From CALXXL01 sp034926605 (GTDB lineage: Bacteria > Verrucomicrobiota > Lentisphaeria > Victivallales > Victivallaceae), in the NCBI GenBank assembly GCA_034926605.1, contig JAYFQV010000004.1, positions 141,145 through 205,144 on the forward strand: a stretch of 64,000 bases of DNA. The letters are read 5' to 3'. Made by a program: the position numbers and the translations under genes. This document shows positions 43,069 through 51,772 of the stretch, in pieces. The stretch's first letter is position 1; each line of letters opens with the position of its first letter. Below the pieces are notes generated by a model, which saw only the letters and a list, made by a program, of their open reading frames with translations, did not search any database and was not told where the DNA came from.

Positions 43069-43794
43069 AACTTCTTTTACGGCAGCCACCAGGCCTTGTT
43101 CGAAAACAACCTGGACATCGAGGCCAACCGGATCACCGCCGTGATCGGGCCGTCCGGCTGCGGCAAATCCACCCATCTGCGCACCTACAACCGCATCTAC
43201 GAACTTTACCGCGAGCAGCGCGCCGAAGGCGAACTGCTGATCGACGGCAAAAACATTCTGGCCCCCGATGTGGACGTACTAGAACTGCGCCGCCGGGTGG
43301 GCATGATATTTCAGAAGCCGACGCCCTTCCCGATGAGCGTGTTCGACAACGTGGCCTATCCGCTGAGACTGCACTTCAAGCTTTCAAAGCGCGAAACCGC
43401 CGACCGGGTTGAACAGGCACTGCAAGGCGCCTCAATATGGGACGAAGTGAAGGACAAGTTGAAATCCAGCGGGCTCGCGCTCTCCGGAGGCCAGCAGCAG
43501 CGGCTGTGCATCGCGCGTGCCATCGCCGCCGAGCCGGACATCCTGCTGATGGACGAACCCACCAGCGCCATCGACCCGGTGGCCACGCTGAAAATCGAGG
43601 AACTGATGGACTCGCTGCGGGACAGGTTCACCATAGTGATCGTGACCCACAATATGCAGCAGGCCGCCCGAATATCCGATTTCACCGCGTTTTTCTATAA
43701 AGGCAGAATCGTCGAATTCGGCGAGACCCAGCAGATATTCACCAATCCCCACAATCCCAAAACCGAGGAATACATTACCGGGAGGTTCGGCTGA
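43009..43794 (+). CDS. pstB: Phosphate ABC transporter ATP-binding protein
   Basis: ATPase of the PstSCAB importer. Walker A GPSGCGKST at about 49-57, signature LSGGQQQRL, Walker B ILLMDEPTSAIDP, H-loop VTHNMQQAAR. Residues after Walker A (HLRTYNRIYEL) differ a little from the common LLRCFNRM. Two start codons are possible because the first 30 bases are duplicated: ATG 43009 and ATG 43039, each with a purine-rich ribosome site. Length 261 or 251. Confidence 0.95.
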   Translation: MATKISARKKMAIKISARNLNFFYGSHQALFENNLDIEANRITAVIGPSGCGKSTHLRTYNRIYELYREQRAEGELLIDGKNILAPDVDVLELRRRVGMIFQKPTPFPMSVFDNVAYPLRLHFKLSKRETADRVEQALQGASIWDEVKDKLKSSGLALSGGQQQRLCIARAIAAEPDILLMDEPTSAIDPVATLKIEELMDSLRDRFTIVIVTHNMQQAARISDFTAFFYKGRIVEFGETQQIFTNPHNPKTEEYITGRFG

Positions 43795-43796
43795 TC

Positions 43797-44471
43797 ATGA
43801 AAGCACATTTCGTCCATGCGCTGGAAACATTGAAAGACATGCTTTCCGAAATCGCGTCACAGGCGGAGCAGGCCGTCCATTCGGCGGTCGACGCCGTCGA
43901 GAAAAACTCTCCGGAGTCCGCCCGCATTGTGATAAGCCACGACAACGACATCGACGACGCGGAAATACTGATAGAGGAGGAGTGCCTCAAAATACTCGCC
44001 CTTTATCAGCCGGTCGCCTCCGACCTGCGGCAGGTCGTCACCATCCTCAAAGTCAACAACGAGCTTGAGCGGGTGGGCGACCTCGCCGTGAACATCGCCG
44101 AACGGGTGGAGGACATGGCGCTATACCAGGAAAAGAGCATTGAAAAATTCGACTTCCATGATATGGTATTCCATGCCTGCGAAATGCTGAAGCGGGCGCT
44201 CGACGCCATGGCGTACCACGAGGCGGACACCGCCGAGGCGGTGATCGGCCTCGACGATGCGCTTGACGCCATCCACCGGGAAAACTATAAAAGAGTGCGC
44301 GACATGATCATCAAATATCCGGCGGAAGCGCAGTACTATATGGATTGCCTGACGGTTTCGCGCTGCCTCGAACGCATCGGCGACATCGCCACCAATATTG
44401 CCGAAGATGTGATTTATCTTGAAAGCGGCCGGATAGTCCGGCACTGCCATGAAGGAGCAATCCGACGATGA
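43797..44471 (+). CDS. phoU: Phosphate signalling complex protein PhoU
   Basis: Helical metal-binding protein that links the Pst transporter to PhoR and restrains the Pho response. Two PhoU repeats with the acidic signature: ELERVGDLAVNIAERV (about 83-98) and CLERIGDIATNIAEDV (about 190-205). Length 224. Starts 2 bases after pstB and overlaps phoB by 4 bases. Confidence 0.94.
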   Translation: MKAHFVHALETLKDMLSEIASQAEQAVHSAVDAVEKNSPESARIVISHDNDIDDAEILIEEECLKILALYQPVASDLRQVVTILKVNNELERVGDLAVNIAERVEDMALYQEKSIEKFDFHDMVFHACEMLKRALDAMAYHEADTAEAVIGLDDALDAIHRENYKRVRDMIIKYPAEAQYYMDCLTVSRCLERIGDIATNIAEDVIYLESGRIVRHCHEGAIRR

Positions 44472-45154
44472 ACGAAAAAATTCTCATTATCGAAGACGAA
44501 CCCTCTATCCGCGAACTCGTGAAAATGGCGCTTGCCGGCGCCGGATATACCACGGTTTACGAGGCCGAAAACGGTGAAACCGGGCTCGAGCTCGCCCAGT
44601 GCCGCCAACCGGACCTGATCCTGCTCGACCTCATGCTGCCGGGCATCGACGGCCTCGCCGTCTGCCGGAAGCTGAAATCCGACGAGACCACCCGGAATAT
44701 CCCGGTCATCATGCTCACTGCCAAAGCCGAGGAATCCGATGTGGTGCTCGGCCTGGAAATGGGAGCCAGCGACTATGTAACCAAGCCGTTCAGCCGCAAA
44801 ATCCTGATAGCCCGGGTGCGCGCCCAGCTCCGCGACCTCTCCGAGGAGGCCTCCTCCGGAGAAATCCGCCGCTGGGGGCTGGTCATCAACGACGAACTCC
44901 ACAGCGCAAAGCTCGACGGCGAAGAGCTGGATCTCACTTTCAGCGAGTTTGAACTGCTCAAACTTTTCGCTTCCCACCCCGGCCGGGTCTACACCCGCAA
45001 CCAGATCATATCCCGCATCAAAGGCAATGATTACCCGGTCACCGAACGCGCCGTGGACGTCCAGATCGTCAACCTGCGCCGCAAACTGGGAGAATGGGGT
45101 GTGAACATCGAAACCATCCGCGGCGTCGGTTACCGCATGCGGGCGGGAGTGTGA
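44468..45154 (+). CDS. phoB: Phosphate regulon response regulator PhoB
   Basis: OmpR-type regulator. Receiver domain with the acidic pocket IIEDEP, phosphoacceptor D54 in LILLDLMLPG, and K in DYVTKPF. The C-terminal winged helix shows LTFSEFELLKLFASHPG and TERAVDVQIVNLRRKLG, ending RGVGYRM. Length 228. Its target is probably the repeat upstream of pstS. Overlaps phoU (ATGA) and is followed 5 bases later by phoR. Confidence 0.93.
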   Translation: MNEKILIIEDEPSIRELVKMALAGAGYTTVYEAENGETGLELAQCRQPDLILLDLMLPGIDGLAVCRKLKSDETTRNIPVIMLTAKAEESDVVLGLEMGASDYVTKPFSRKILIARVRAQLRDLSEEASSGEIRRWGLVINDELHSAKLDGEELDLTFSEFELLKLFASHPGRVYTRNQIISRIKGNDYPVTERAVDVQIVNLRRKLGEWGVNIETIRGVGYRMRAGV

Positions 45155-45159
45155 CCATA

Positions 45160-46911
45160 ATGAAGAAGCGTGACGCCATCCTGTTCGCCATGCCGGTCGG
45201 AGCCGCGGTGTTCCTGGCCGTGTTTGCGGCGTTCCTATACTGGCAAATCGCCCGCTTCGAGGATTCCTACACCGAGGAAACCCGAACCACCATCGCCCAG
45301 GAGGCCAATCTGGTTTCCGCGGTGATACGCCCCATGCTTGACTCCGGCAACACCGCCGAGGCCATAAATTTCTGCAGTTCGTTCGACCGCGATTCGCTGC
45401 GCGTAAGCCTGATCGACGCTTCCGGCAGGGTGGTCGCCGACTCCGGCGCCCTACCCGGACTGCTCGGCAATCATCTGAGCCGTGAAGAGGTACATCAGGC
45501 GCTGGCCGGTACCCCCGCCAGCGCCGTCCGCTACAGCGAAAGCCTCGGCAAGTGGATGATGTATTACGCCGTGCCGGTGAAAACCGCCACCGGAAACTAT
45601 GTTCTGCGCGCCGCGGTATCCACCGACCGGGTAAGCAAACTCATAAATTTTGCGCGGCTGAACATGATCTTCGCGCTGCTGCTCGGGGGGGACATCGTGC
45701 TGGTGCTGGCATTTTACATCGCCAAACGGGTTCGCAAGCCCCTGGCCGCCCTTCTGCAAAGCGTGGACGACATCGCCGAAGGCAAGCTGGATTCGCGCAT
45801 AGAAATACCCGAAGGCGGACTGGTTCGCGACCTCGCGGTCAGGGTTTCCGAAATGACCGAACAGCTCAAGCACCGCTTGGCCGAAACCCAGCTGGAACGC
45901 AACGAGAAAGACGCGCTTCTGGAAACCATGAGCGAAGGCGTGCTCCTGTTCGCCCCCGATGGTGCGTTGCTGCGCCACAACGCCGCGGCCTCGCAGCTTT
46001 TCGACTTCGCCCGCGGCGACCGTTTCGACCTCAGCCGCTGCCGCATTCCGGAACTGCTGACCCTCGCCCACCGCACCCTACAAAGCGGCGAACCGTTCGA
46101 AAAAGAGTTCACTCTGGTGCGCTCCGGCGTGACCCATTCGCTGTTCGTAAAGGGCCGGGTGCTCAATTCCAGAGGCGACCGCCGGCTGCTGCTGACCGTC
46201 ACCGAACTGACCAACCTCCATAAACTGGAATCGTTCCGCAGCGATTTCGTGGCCAACGTTTCGCACGAGATAAAGACCCCCCTTACCGGCATCATCGGAG
46301 CCGCCGAAGCGCTGGAGGAGGACGACGAATCGCTGCCGCCGGAACAACGCAGGAAAATGCTTGAAATCCTGAAGGTACAGTCCGGCCGGCTGAACAACCT
46401 GGTGCACGACATCCTCAGCCTGGCCGAACTTGAAAAGCAGCAGCTGGCCACCGCCAGAAACTTCGAACCGACCGAACTGGATGCCGTGATCGAAAACGCG
46501 GTCAATCTGTGCGCCCAGAACGCCGCCGCCGCCGGCATAACGCTGGAAGTCCGCAACAGTTTGCCGCTTGCGGTCAACGCCGACTGCCAGCTGCTCGAAC
46601 AGGCGGTGGTCAACCTGATCGAAAATGCGATAAAATACAGCGGCAGCAAACGAATCGACGTATCCGTAAAACAGGCCGACGGCCGCGCGGTGATCGAGGT
46701 GGAGGACTACGGCATCGGCATCGCGCAGGAACATCAGAAACGCATCTTCGAGCGGTTCTACCGGGTGGACAAGTCGCGCAGCCGCGAGATGGGCGGCACC
46801 GGCCTTGGGCTGGCGATCGTCAAGCACATAGCCCAGCTGCACCACGGCACGGCGGGGGTGGAAAGCGATCCGGGAGAAGGCAGCACATTCCGGATAGAAC
46901 TTCCGCTATAA
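45160..46911 (+). CDS. phoR: Phosphate regulon sensor histidine kinase PhoR
   Basis: 583 residues. Two membrane helices (about 8-30 and 168-190) enclose a periplasmic sensor region, then a HAMP segment, a PAS-like domain, HisKA with H369 in FVANVSHEIKTPLTG, and HATPase_c with NLIENAIKY, DYGIGI and GGTGLGLAIVKH. ATG 45160 was chosen because the in-frame upstream codons lie inside phoB. As the last gene of the pst-pho operon it is taken as PhoR. The extended periplasmic region makes it larger than enteric PhoR, more like the Bacillus-type PhoR. Confidence 0.9.
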   Translation: MKKRDAILFAMPVGAAVFLAVFAAFLYWQIARFEDSYTEETRTTIAQEANLVSAVIRPMLDSGNTAEAINFCSSFDRDSLRVSLIDASGRVVADSGALPGLLGNHLSREEVHQALAGTPASAVRYSESLGKWMMYYAVPVKTATGNYVLRAAVSTDRVSKLINFARLNMIFALLLGGDIVLVLAFYIAKRVRKPLAALLQSVDDIAEGKLDSRIEIPEGGLVRDLAVRVSEMTEQLKHRLAETQLERNEKDALLETMSEGVLLFAPDGALLRHNAAASQLFDFARGDRFDLSRCRIPELLTLAHRTLQSGEPFEKEFTLVRSGVTHSLFVKGRVLNSRGDRRLLLTVTELTNLHKLESFRSDFVANVSHEIKTPLTGIIGAAEALEEDDESLPPEQRRKMLEILKVQSGRLNNLVHDILSLAELEKQQLATARNFEPTELDAVIENAVNLCAQNAAAAGITLEVRNSLPLAVNADCQLLEQAVVNLIENAIKYSGSKRIDVSVKQADGRAVIEVEDYGIGIAQEHQKRIFERFYRVDKSRSREMGGTGLGLAIVKHIAQLHHGTAGVESDPGEGSTFRIELPL

Positions 46912-46946
46912 ACCACGGTACGACCATAATTTCCGCGAATCCGGCG

Positions 46947-46975
46947 TTGACACGCGCCGGGTTCGCGTGTATATT
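46947..46975 (+). promoter_or_regulatory. crcB promoter
   Basis: TTGACA (46947-46952) and TATATT (46970-46975) with a 17-base spacer. The transcript would start at about 46982, just ahead of the fluoride aptamer. Confidence 0.75.
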
Positions 46976-46984
46976 AATCGGATA

Positions 46985-47044
46985 ACGGGAATGAAGTTCT
47001 CCCGGGCATGTTGCCGAACCGCCTTTCCGGCCGATGACTTCTGC
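46985..47044 (+). promoter_or_regulatory. Fluoride riboswitch (crcB motif)
   Basis: Stem CGGGA/TCCCG encloses AATGAAGT. A GCCG/CGGC hairpin (47013-47016 with 47028-47031) follows, then CGATGACTTCTG. This is the crcB aptamer layout: the AAGT loop bases pair with ACTT in the GATG block to make the pseudoknot, covarying relative to known examples (GCAT with ATGC in Bacillus). It is placed directly between a strong promoter and a fluoride exporter gene. Fluoride binding should turn crcB on. The expression platform spans about 47045-47090. Confidence 0.88.
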
Positions 47045-47096
47045 ATGAAAATTCCGGCGCGGTGCTTATGCCGTGTCCGCAACCCAGAGGTTTAGA

Positions 47097-47477
47097 ATGA
47101 AGATTTTGCTGCTTGCCGGAGCCGCGGGAGCGATCGGAACGCTGATCCGTTACGCCTCGATGAGAGCCATCAACCATGCGCTGCCGGGATTCCCTTGGGG
47201 AACACTATTCGTGAACGTGCTGGGCGCCTTTCTCGCCGGATTTCTGTTCATGCTGTGCCGTGCGAAATTCCAGCATTACGAAGTGTACTTTCCGATTCTC
47301 TTCGTCGGATTTTTCGGTGCATTCACCACATTCAGCACCTTTGCGCTTGAAAGCGCCCGGTATTTCATCGACGCGCAGTACATCAAATTCTTCTGGAATG
47401 TCTCGCTGCAGAACATCACCGGCATAGTCGCGGCCGGCGGCGGCTTCCTGCTGGCAAAATACCTTTTCCTGAAATAA
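47097..47477 (+). CDS. crcB: Fluoride exporter CrcB/FluC
   Basis: 126-residue dual-topology fluoride channel with four hydrophobic helices. Family residues are visible: GAAGAIGTLIRY, the PWGTLFVNVLGAFLAGF segment with the conserved Asn, and GFFGAFTTFSTFALE with the Phe/Thr-Ser track that lines the pore. The start is ATG 47097 (MKILLLAG) with AGAGG upstream; the extra upstream codons are leader. The gene follows the fluoride riboswitch. Confidence 0.94.
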   Translation: MKILLLAGAAGAIGTLIRYASMRAINHALPGFPWGTLFVNVLGAFLAGFLFMLCRAKFQHYEVYFPILFVGFFGAFTTFSTFALESARYFIDAQYIKFFWNVSLQNITGIVAAGGGFLLAKYLFLK

Positions 47478-47532
47478 TTTACTTCCCCATACCTTTGGAT
47501 ACAAAATATTTCGTATTTTTACACGGATAGTA

Positions 47533-47560
47533 TTGACTATCCGGTAAAATCCGCTATAAT
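47533..47560 (+). promoter_or_regulatory. Promoter of the AIDA-like repeat gene
   Basis: TTGACT (47533-47538) and TATAAT (47555-47560), 16-base spacer, about 45 bases before the start codon. Confidence 0.65.
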
Positions 47561-47608
47561 AGTAAACAGGGAATCAGATTCGGGAAATAAAAATTGGGGT
47601 ATTTTGTC

Positions 47609-50600
47609 ATGTCCGAGTATAAAAACCTTGTTATTTCTGGGAGTTCTTCGCTTATATTGTCAAGCGGAGACATCGCCTCTGACACCATTCTGCTAAACGG
47701 CGGTAGAATGAACATCTCTTCCGGGGGCATCGGAAGCGGAACGGAAATTCTGGGAACGAGCATAGAAACCATCTTCAGCGGCGGCGTTGCGATCGGCACC
47801 ATGATCCTTAATGCTTACGGCAGCCAGGTGGTAAGCCGCAACGCGTTGGCCGTCAACACCATTATATACAGCGGCGGAAGCCAGGGCCTGCGGGTGGGAG
47901 CCTCGGCTACCGGAACCACCATGTATGGCGGCGATATGCGAATCCACGGCTCGGCATGGAATACCGTGATATCCGGCGGCGTGCAGATGGTGTATGTCAA
48001 GGCATCCGTATTAAATACGAAGATATATTCCGGCGGAATGCAGATCGTATCCCACGACTTTAGGGAATTCGCCGCGTCGGACAAGCCGAATGTGGAAAAT
48101 ACCGAAGTCTTTTTCGGCGGCACCCAGTCCATATACGGCACGGCCGGAACGTCCGGAACAAAACTTCATTCCGGCGCCATCCTCATAGTGGAATCCGGTT
48201 GCAGCGCAACCGGTGTGATTGCCGATGCCGCTGCGACTTTATGTTATGATTTCTGTGCGGTAATCTCCGGTACATGGAGCGACGGCTCCGAACTGTCGAT
48301 CGACCAGAATCACAGCCTCATGTGGAAGATTGGAGAAAATTGGAGCCAAATGGTGGGCTCCGGACGTGTGGCCGACTCGGCAACGATATACGGAAGCCAA
48401 ATCGTCAGAGATGGAGGAATCGCCAATGATTCAGTGCTTAACCATATCAGCGCAAGGCAGATCGTCGGTCCGTCCGGTACCGCCTATGACACTTCCGCAC
48501 TGATTGGATGTCAGATCGTTTCCGGCGGTACCGCCTATAACACCATTCTGAAAGACTCTTCCCTGGTTCTACGCGACGGAGGCACCGCCTATAACACCAC
48601 CGTATCACTGTCATGGGGCGCCAGTATTACGGTCGGCTCCGGATGCTTCCTCTATGATGCAAAACTGCTGGACAGTACCGATCTTTTTTATGACTTCGAT
48701 GCGACCATCACCGGCTCTAAGGGCGGCAGCACCATTGTTTACAATAGATCCATAAGCTATCACTACTCCTACGATTTTGCCCAGACTGTAAAAGCCGGCT
48801 GTTCAGCAATTTTCGCCGCGATTGAATCATCCGGAGAACTGAGCGTTGCGTCCGGAGGGGTTGCGCTCGACACAGCGGTCGATGGTGGGAAAATGGTGCT
48901 TCAAGAAGGAGCCTTTGCCTCCGGTATCACCCTCAGCCATTCAGGCAGTAAACTGATTCTGGAGGAAAATGCCTCGGCCACCGAAATTACGGCGCAAGCA
49001 GGCACCCGTATATCCGCCGCCGGCAATCTGCAACAACTGTTCGCCGATGGTGAAGTATACTTAAGCGAAACCGCCGCGGCGGACGAAATATATGTGGTAA
49101 ATGGCGGAATGATCCGAACTGCCGGCACCATACACGAAATCGAGGTGTATAAAGGCGCCCTGTATCTTCTCAGCGGCAGCGTGTCCTATGACATCCATAT
49201 GAAAATGGCTTGGGATGGTATTTTAGGATGGGACTTCGGCGTGACGGCATCGGGCACCTATTCAGACGACAGCGCCATAATAATCGACCGCAATATCAGC
49301 AGCAACTTCATCGTGACCGACGTCCAGATAGTCTCCGACGGTCAGTGGGCCGGCAACAACCAAATAGCCGCAGACGCCATACAAATCGTAAACGACGGCG
49401 GTGTGGTTTCCGGCACCACGGTCTTCGGTAAAATGCTGGTCCGCAGCGGCGGCGCGACATATGAAACATACGCCGGAGAAATAGGCGCCATGGAACTGCT
49501 GTCCGGCGCAGCGGCATACGGATTCCTGGCCGGAAGCGCGGTCGTCGCCGCCGGCGCAATACTGGCCGACTCCGTAATCCGGAACGGCGAAGTCAACGTT
49601 TGCGGCAGGATAGAGAATTCAGAGCTTGACAGCAGTATGCTCAATATCGGAGACGCCGGCATCGCCTCTTCAATACGCCTGACGGAGACCGAATGTTCGG
49701 CGGGAAACAATGTGATCATCAACAGCATGGTCATGTCGCAATCACGACTGACCATGCTGGACCGTGCCACCGTGGGCGGGCTGGAAATATACGATTACAG
49801 CTCGGCAACCATCGGAACCAGTGCGGTCATCGACTATGTCATAGTCCGCGGAGGAGAACTGCAGGTTTCCGGCGACGGGATAATCCAAACCGTCATGGCC
49901 TCGGCAGGCGGATGTGTGGCGCTGGGAAGCGGCACCTATCTCAAGTTGGCGATAATCGGGCCGGATGGTTTCCTTGTAACCAATAATAAAGAATCGTTCC
50001 TGGAAAAAGTGATAATCAGCTCCGGCGGATTCGTATCGGATGGAAATTTCAGCGGGTATATAAATGAAGCTGTGATTTACGGCGGCGGTCGTTTGGAATC
50101 GGCTAACAAAGTTAACAAACTGATCTTTGATATTTCTCAAGCCGCCGGAAGCGATTTGATGTACACCGGCAGATCAGGCGACTTCTTCATCTCGGCGGAA
50201 ACTCGTGCGGTATCAGGATATTACCGGTTGACGGAATGTATTGAAACACACCAGTTTACCCTTCTCACGCAGACGGACTCCATAACCTTATCGGCGGGAG
50301 ACACCGTCACCATCGGAGAAGTCACATACAGTTTGATTTACATTCCAACGAGAACAAAAGGCGAGATGGTTCTCGACGCGGTCGGCAAATACAAATCTCT
50401 CAGCGGTTGGGCGGAAGGCGAAAGCGACTACCGGCTGGTGGCGGAAAACTGCCGGGTGAAAGAACTGATAACCGGCACCGATGTCGATGTCGCCGGCAAT
50501 GTCAGCGCCAAAATCAACCTGCTGGCCGAAGCCTCGCCGTGCAACATCTACGGCGGCGGCAACGACGTTAACGTGGGCGGTACCATCTATATGGACATCT

Positions 50601-51571
50601 CCTCCGGAGGATATACCGGCACCATCTACGGTGGCTCCCGCGCCGACGCGAAAGACGTTTCCGTCGGAGACATCAATTTGTCCGTCGGTGAGATCGTGCA
50701 GACCAACAACACAAAAATGCTCAAATACGGAGAAACCGCCTGGATCGTCGGCGGCGGGGCCGCAGCCGCAGCCGCGCTCACGGCGGGAGACGTTACCGTC
50801 ACCATACGCGGCGCCAAACTGGGTCAGGTTGTCGGAGGCGCCCAGGCGATGGATGGATGCTCCGCCAGCGTTGACTCGGTGAACATGATCGTCATGGGTG
50901 CGTCGCTCTCCGGCGACCTGTTCGCGGGCGGCTATGCCTACAACGGCGGCATAAGCACCGTCGGCTCAACCCGGCTGGTACTGGATGCCGGCGCCGGACT
51001 GATCTCGGTGTACGGCAATATCTACGGCGGAGGCGCCAACCCGTCGCACCCATCACTCGGAGGCGACGCCATCGTGACCGGCTCGGCCACCGTTGTTTTC
51101 TCCGGCAACGGCGACTACATCGCGGTGGGAACGGTTTCCGGCGACGGCAAGGTGTCCGGCTCGGTGCGCGGCGAAAAGATTTTGGAATTCAACAACTTCC
51201 AAGGCAACTTCTCCGCCAATGTCTGTAATTTCGACACGCTGGTACTGGCCGGAAGCACCGATGTGAAGTATGAAGGCGGCTATACTTTCAACACCATCTG
51301 CTTCGATTTCTCTCAGAGCTATTGGCGGTCGCTGTTCAACGACGGCTTTGAATTCGGAGAAGGCGACAAACTGCTGAAACTCGAATTCTCCGGCGAGTGG
51401 GATCTTGGCGAAGCCGACCTGATGACCTGCGACGACTTCGATGCGCTCGAAGGCATGCAGATCGAAATGTACACCGACGGGCGGCTGTATGCCAGCTTTG
51501 AATACGGTGAAAGCGGCGGCGGGTTTACCGTCGGCGAAAGGAACGGCGTACTTGCGCTGATGAAGGCATAG
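47609..51571 (+). CDS. Large AIDA-like repeat protein sharing a C-terminal module with the IdeS-like proteins
   Basis: 1320 residues from ATG 47609 (an upstream TTG is less likely). Residues about 5-900 are imperfect beta-helix repeats of about 18-20 residues built on SGG/NGG turns (for example IIYSGGSQGLRV, TKIYSGGMQIVS), like AIDA-type passenger repeats. Residues about 980-1212 match the module of the two IdeS-like proteins: TIYGGSRAD, TAWIVGGG, VVGGAQA, GISTV, SVYGNIYGGGANP, VSGDGKVSGSVRGEK. No signal peptide and no autotransporter barrel are visible. Probably a surface or secreted adhesin-like protein; export route unknown. Own promoter and strong terminator make it a single-gene unit. 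Confidence 0.75.
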   Translation: MSEYKNLVISGSSSLILSSGDIASDTILLNGGRMNISSGGIGSGTEILGTSIETIFSGGVAIGTMILNAYGSQVVSRNALAVNTIIYSGGSQGLRVGASATGTTMYGGDMRIHGSAWNTVISGGVQMVYVKASVLNTKIYSGGMQIVSHDFREFAASDKPNVENTEVFFGGTQSIYGTAGTSGTKLHSGAILIVESGCSATGVIADAAATLCYDFCAVISGTWSDGSELSIDQNHSLMWKIGENWSQMVGSGRVADSATIYGSQIVRDGGIANDSVLNHISARQIVGPSGTAYDTSALIGCQIVSGGTAYNTILKDSSLVLRDGGTAYNTTVSLSWGASITVGSGCFLYDAKLLDSTDLFYDFDATITGSKGGSTIVYNRSISYHYSYDFAQTVKAGCSAIFAAIESSGELSVASGGVALDTAVDGGKMVLQEGAFASGITLSHSGSKLILEENASATEITAQAGTRISAAGNLQQLFADGEVYLSETAAADEIYVVNGGMIRTAGTIHEIEVYKGALYLLSGSVSYDIHMKMAWDGILGWDFGVTASGTYSDDSAIIIDRNISSNFIVTDVQIVSDGQWAGNNQIAADAIQIVNDGGVVSGTTVFGKMLVRSGGATYETYAGEIGAMELLSGAAAYGFLAGSAVVAAGAILADSVIRNGEVNVCGRIENSELDSSMLNIGDAGIASSIRLTETECSAGNNVIINSMVMSQSRLTMLDRATVGGLEIYDYSSATIGTSAVIDYVIVRGGELQVSGDGIIQTVMASAGGCVALGSGTYLKLAIIGPDGFLVTNNKESFLEKVIISSGGFVSDGNFSGYINEAVIYGGGRLESANKVNKLIFDISQAAGSDLMYTGRSGDFFISAETRAVSGYYRLTECIETHQFTLLTQTDSITLSAGDTVTIGEVTYSLIYIPTRTKGEMVLDAVGKYKSLSGWAEGESDYRLVAENCRVKELITGTDVDVAGNVSAKINLLAEASPCNIYGGGNDVNVGGTIYMDISSGGYTGTIYGGSRADAKDVSVGDINLSVGEIVQTNNTKMLKYGETAWIVGGGAAAAAALTAGDVTVTIRGAKLGQVVGGAQAMDGCSASVDSVNMIVMGASLSGDLFAGGYAYNGGISTVGSTRLVLDAGAGLISVYGNIYGGGANPSHPSLGGDAIVTGSATVVFSGNGDYIAVGTVSGDGKVSGSVRGEKILEFNNFQGNFSANVCNFDTLVLAGSTDVKYEGGYTFNTICFDFSQSYWRSLFNDGFEFGEGDKLLKLEFSGEWDLGEADLMTCDDFDALEGMQIEMYTDGRLYASFEYGESGGGFTVGERNGVLALMKA

Positions 51572-51593
51572 CACCTGAAAATATATTGTTTCG

Positions 51594-51628
51594 GCCCCGG
51601 AGCGGCAATGCTCCGGGGCTGTTTTTTT
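51594..51628 (+). terminator. Terminator after the AIDA-like gene
   Basis: GCCCCGGAGC (51594-51603) pairs with GCTCCGGGGC (51610-51619) over a six-base loop, then TG and a run of seven T. Confidence 0.93.
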
Positions 51629-51711
51629 CCCGGCGGAGTCTTCGAATGCCGATAATTCAATGCAAAAACACCCTTTTGAGCTGGAAAATCCATTTTTTTT
51701 CTGTCTTAATC

Positions 51712-51740
51712 TTGCAAAAAAACATTTTTTTGCATATAGT
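51712..51740 (+). promoter_or_regulatory. Promoter of the BASS-family transporter
   Basis: TTGCAA (51712-51717) and TATAGT (51735-51740) with a 17-base spacer. The spacer contains A7 and T7 runs forming an inverted repeat (TGCAAAAAAA and TTTTTTTGCA) that could also be an operator. Confidence 0.5.
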
Positions 51741-51772
51741 AATCGGTATTCTTTCGGGAAAGTTTTATTTTT

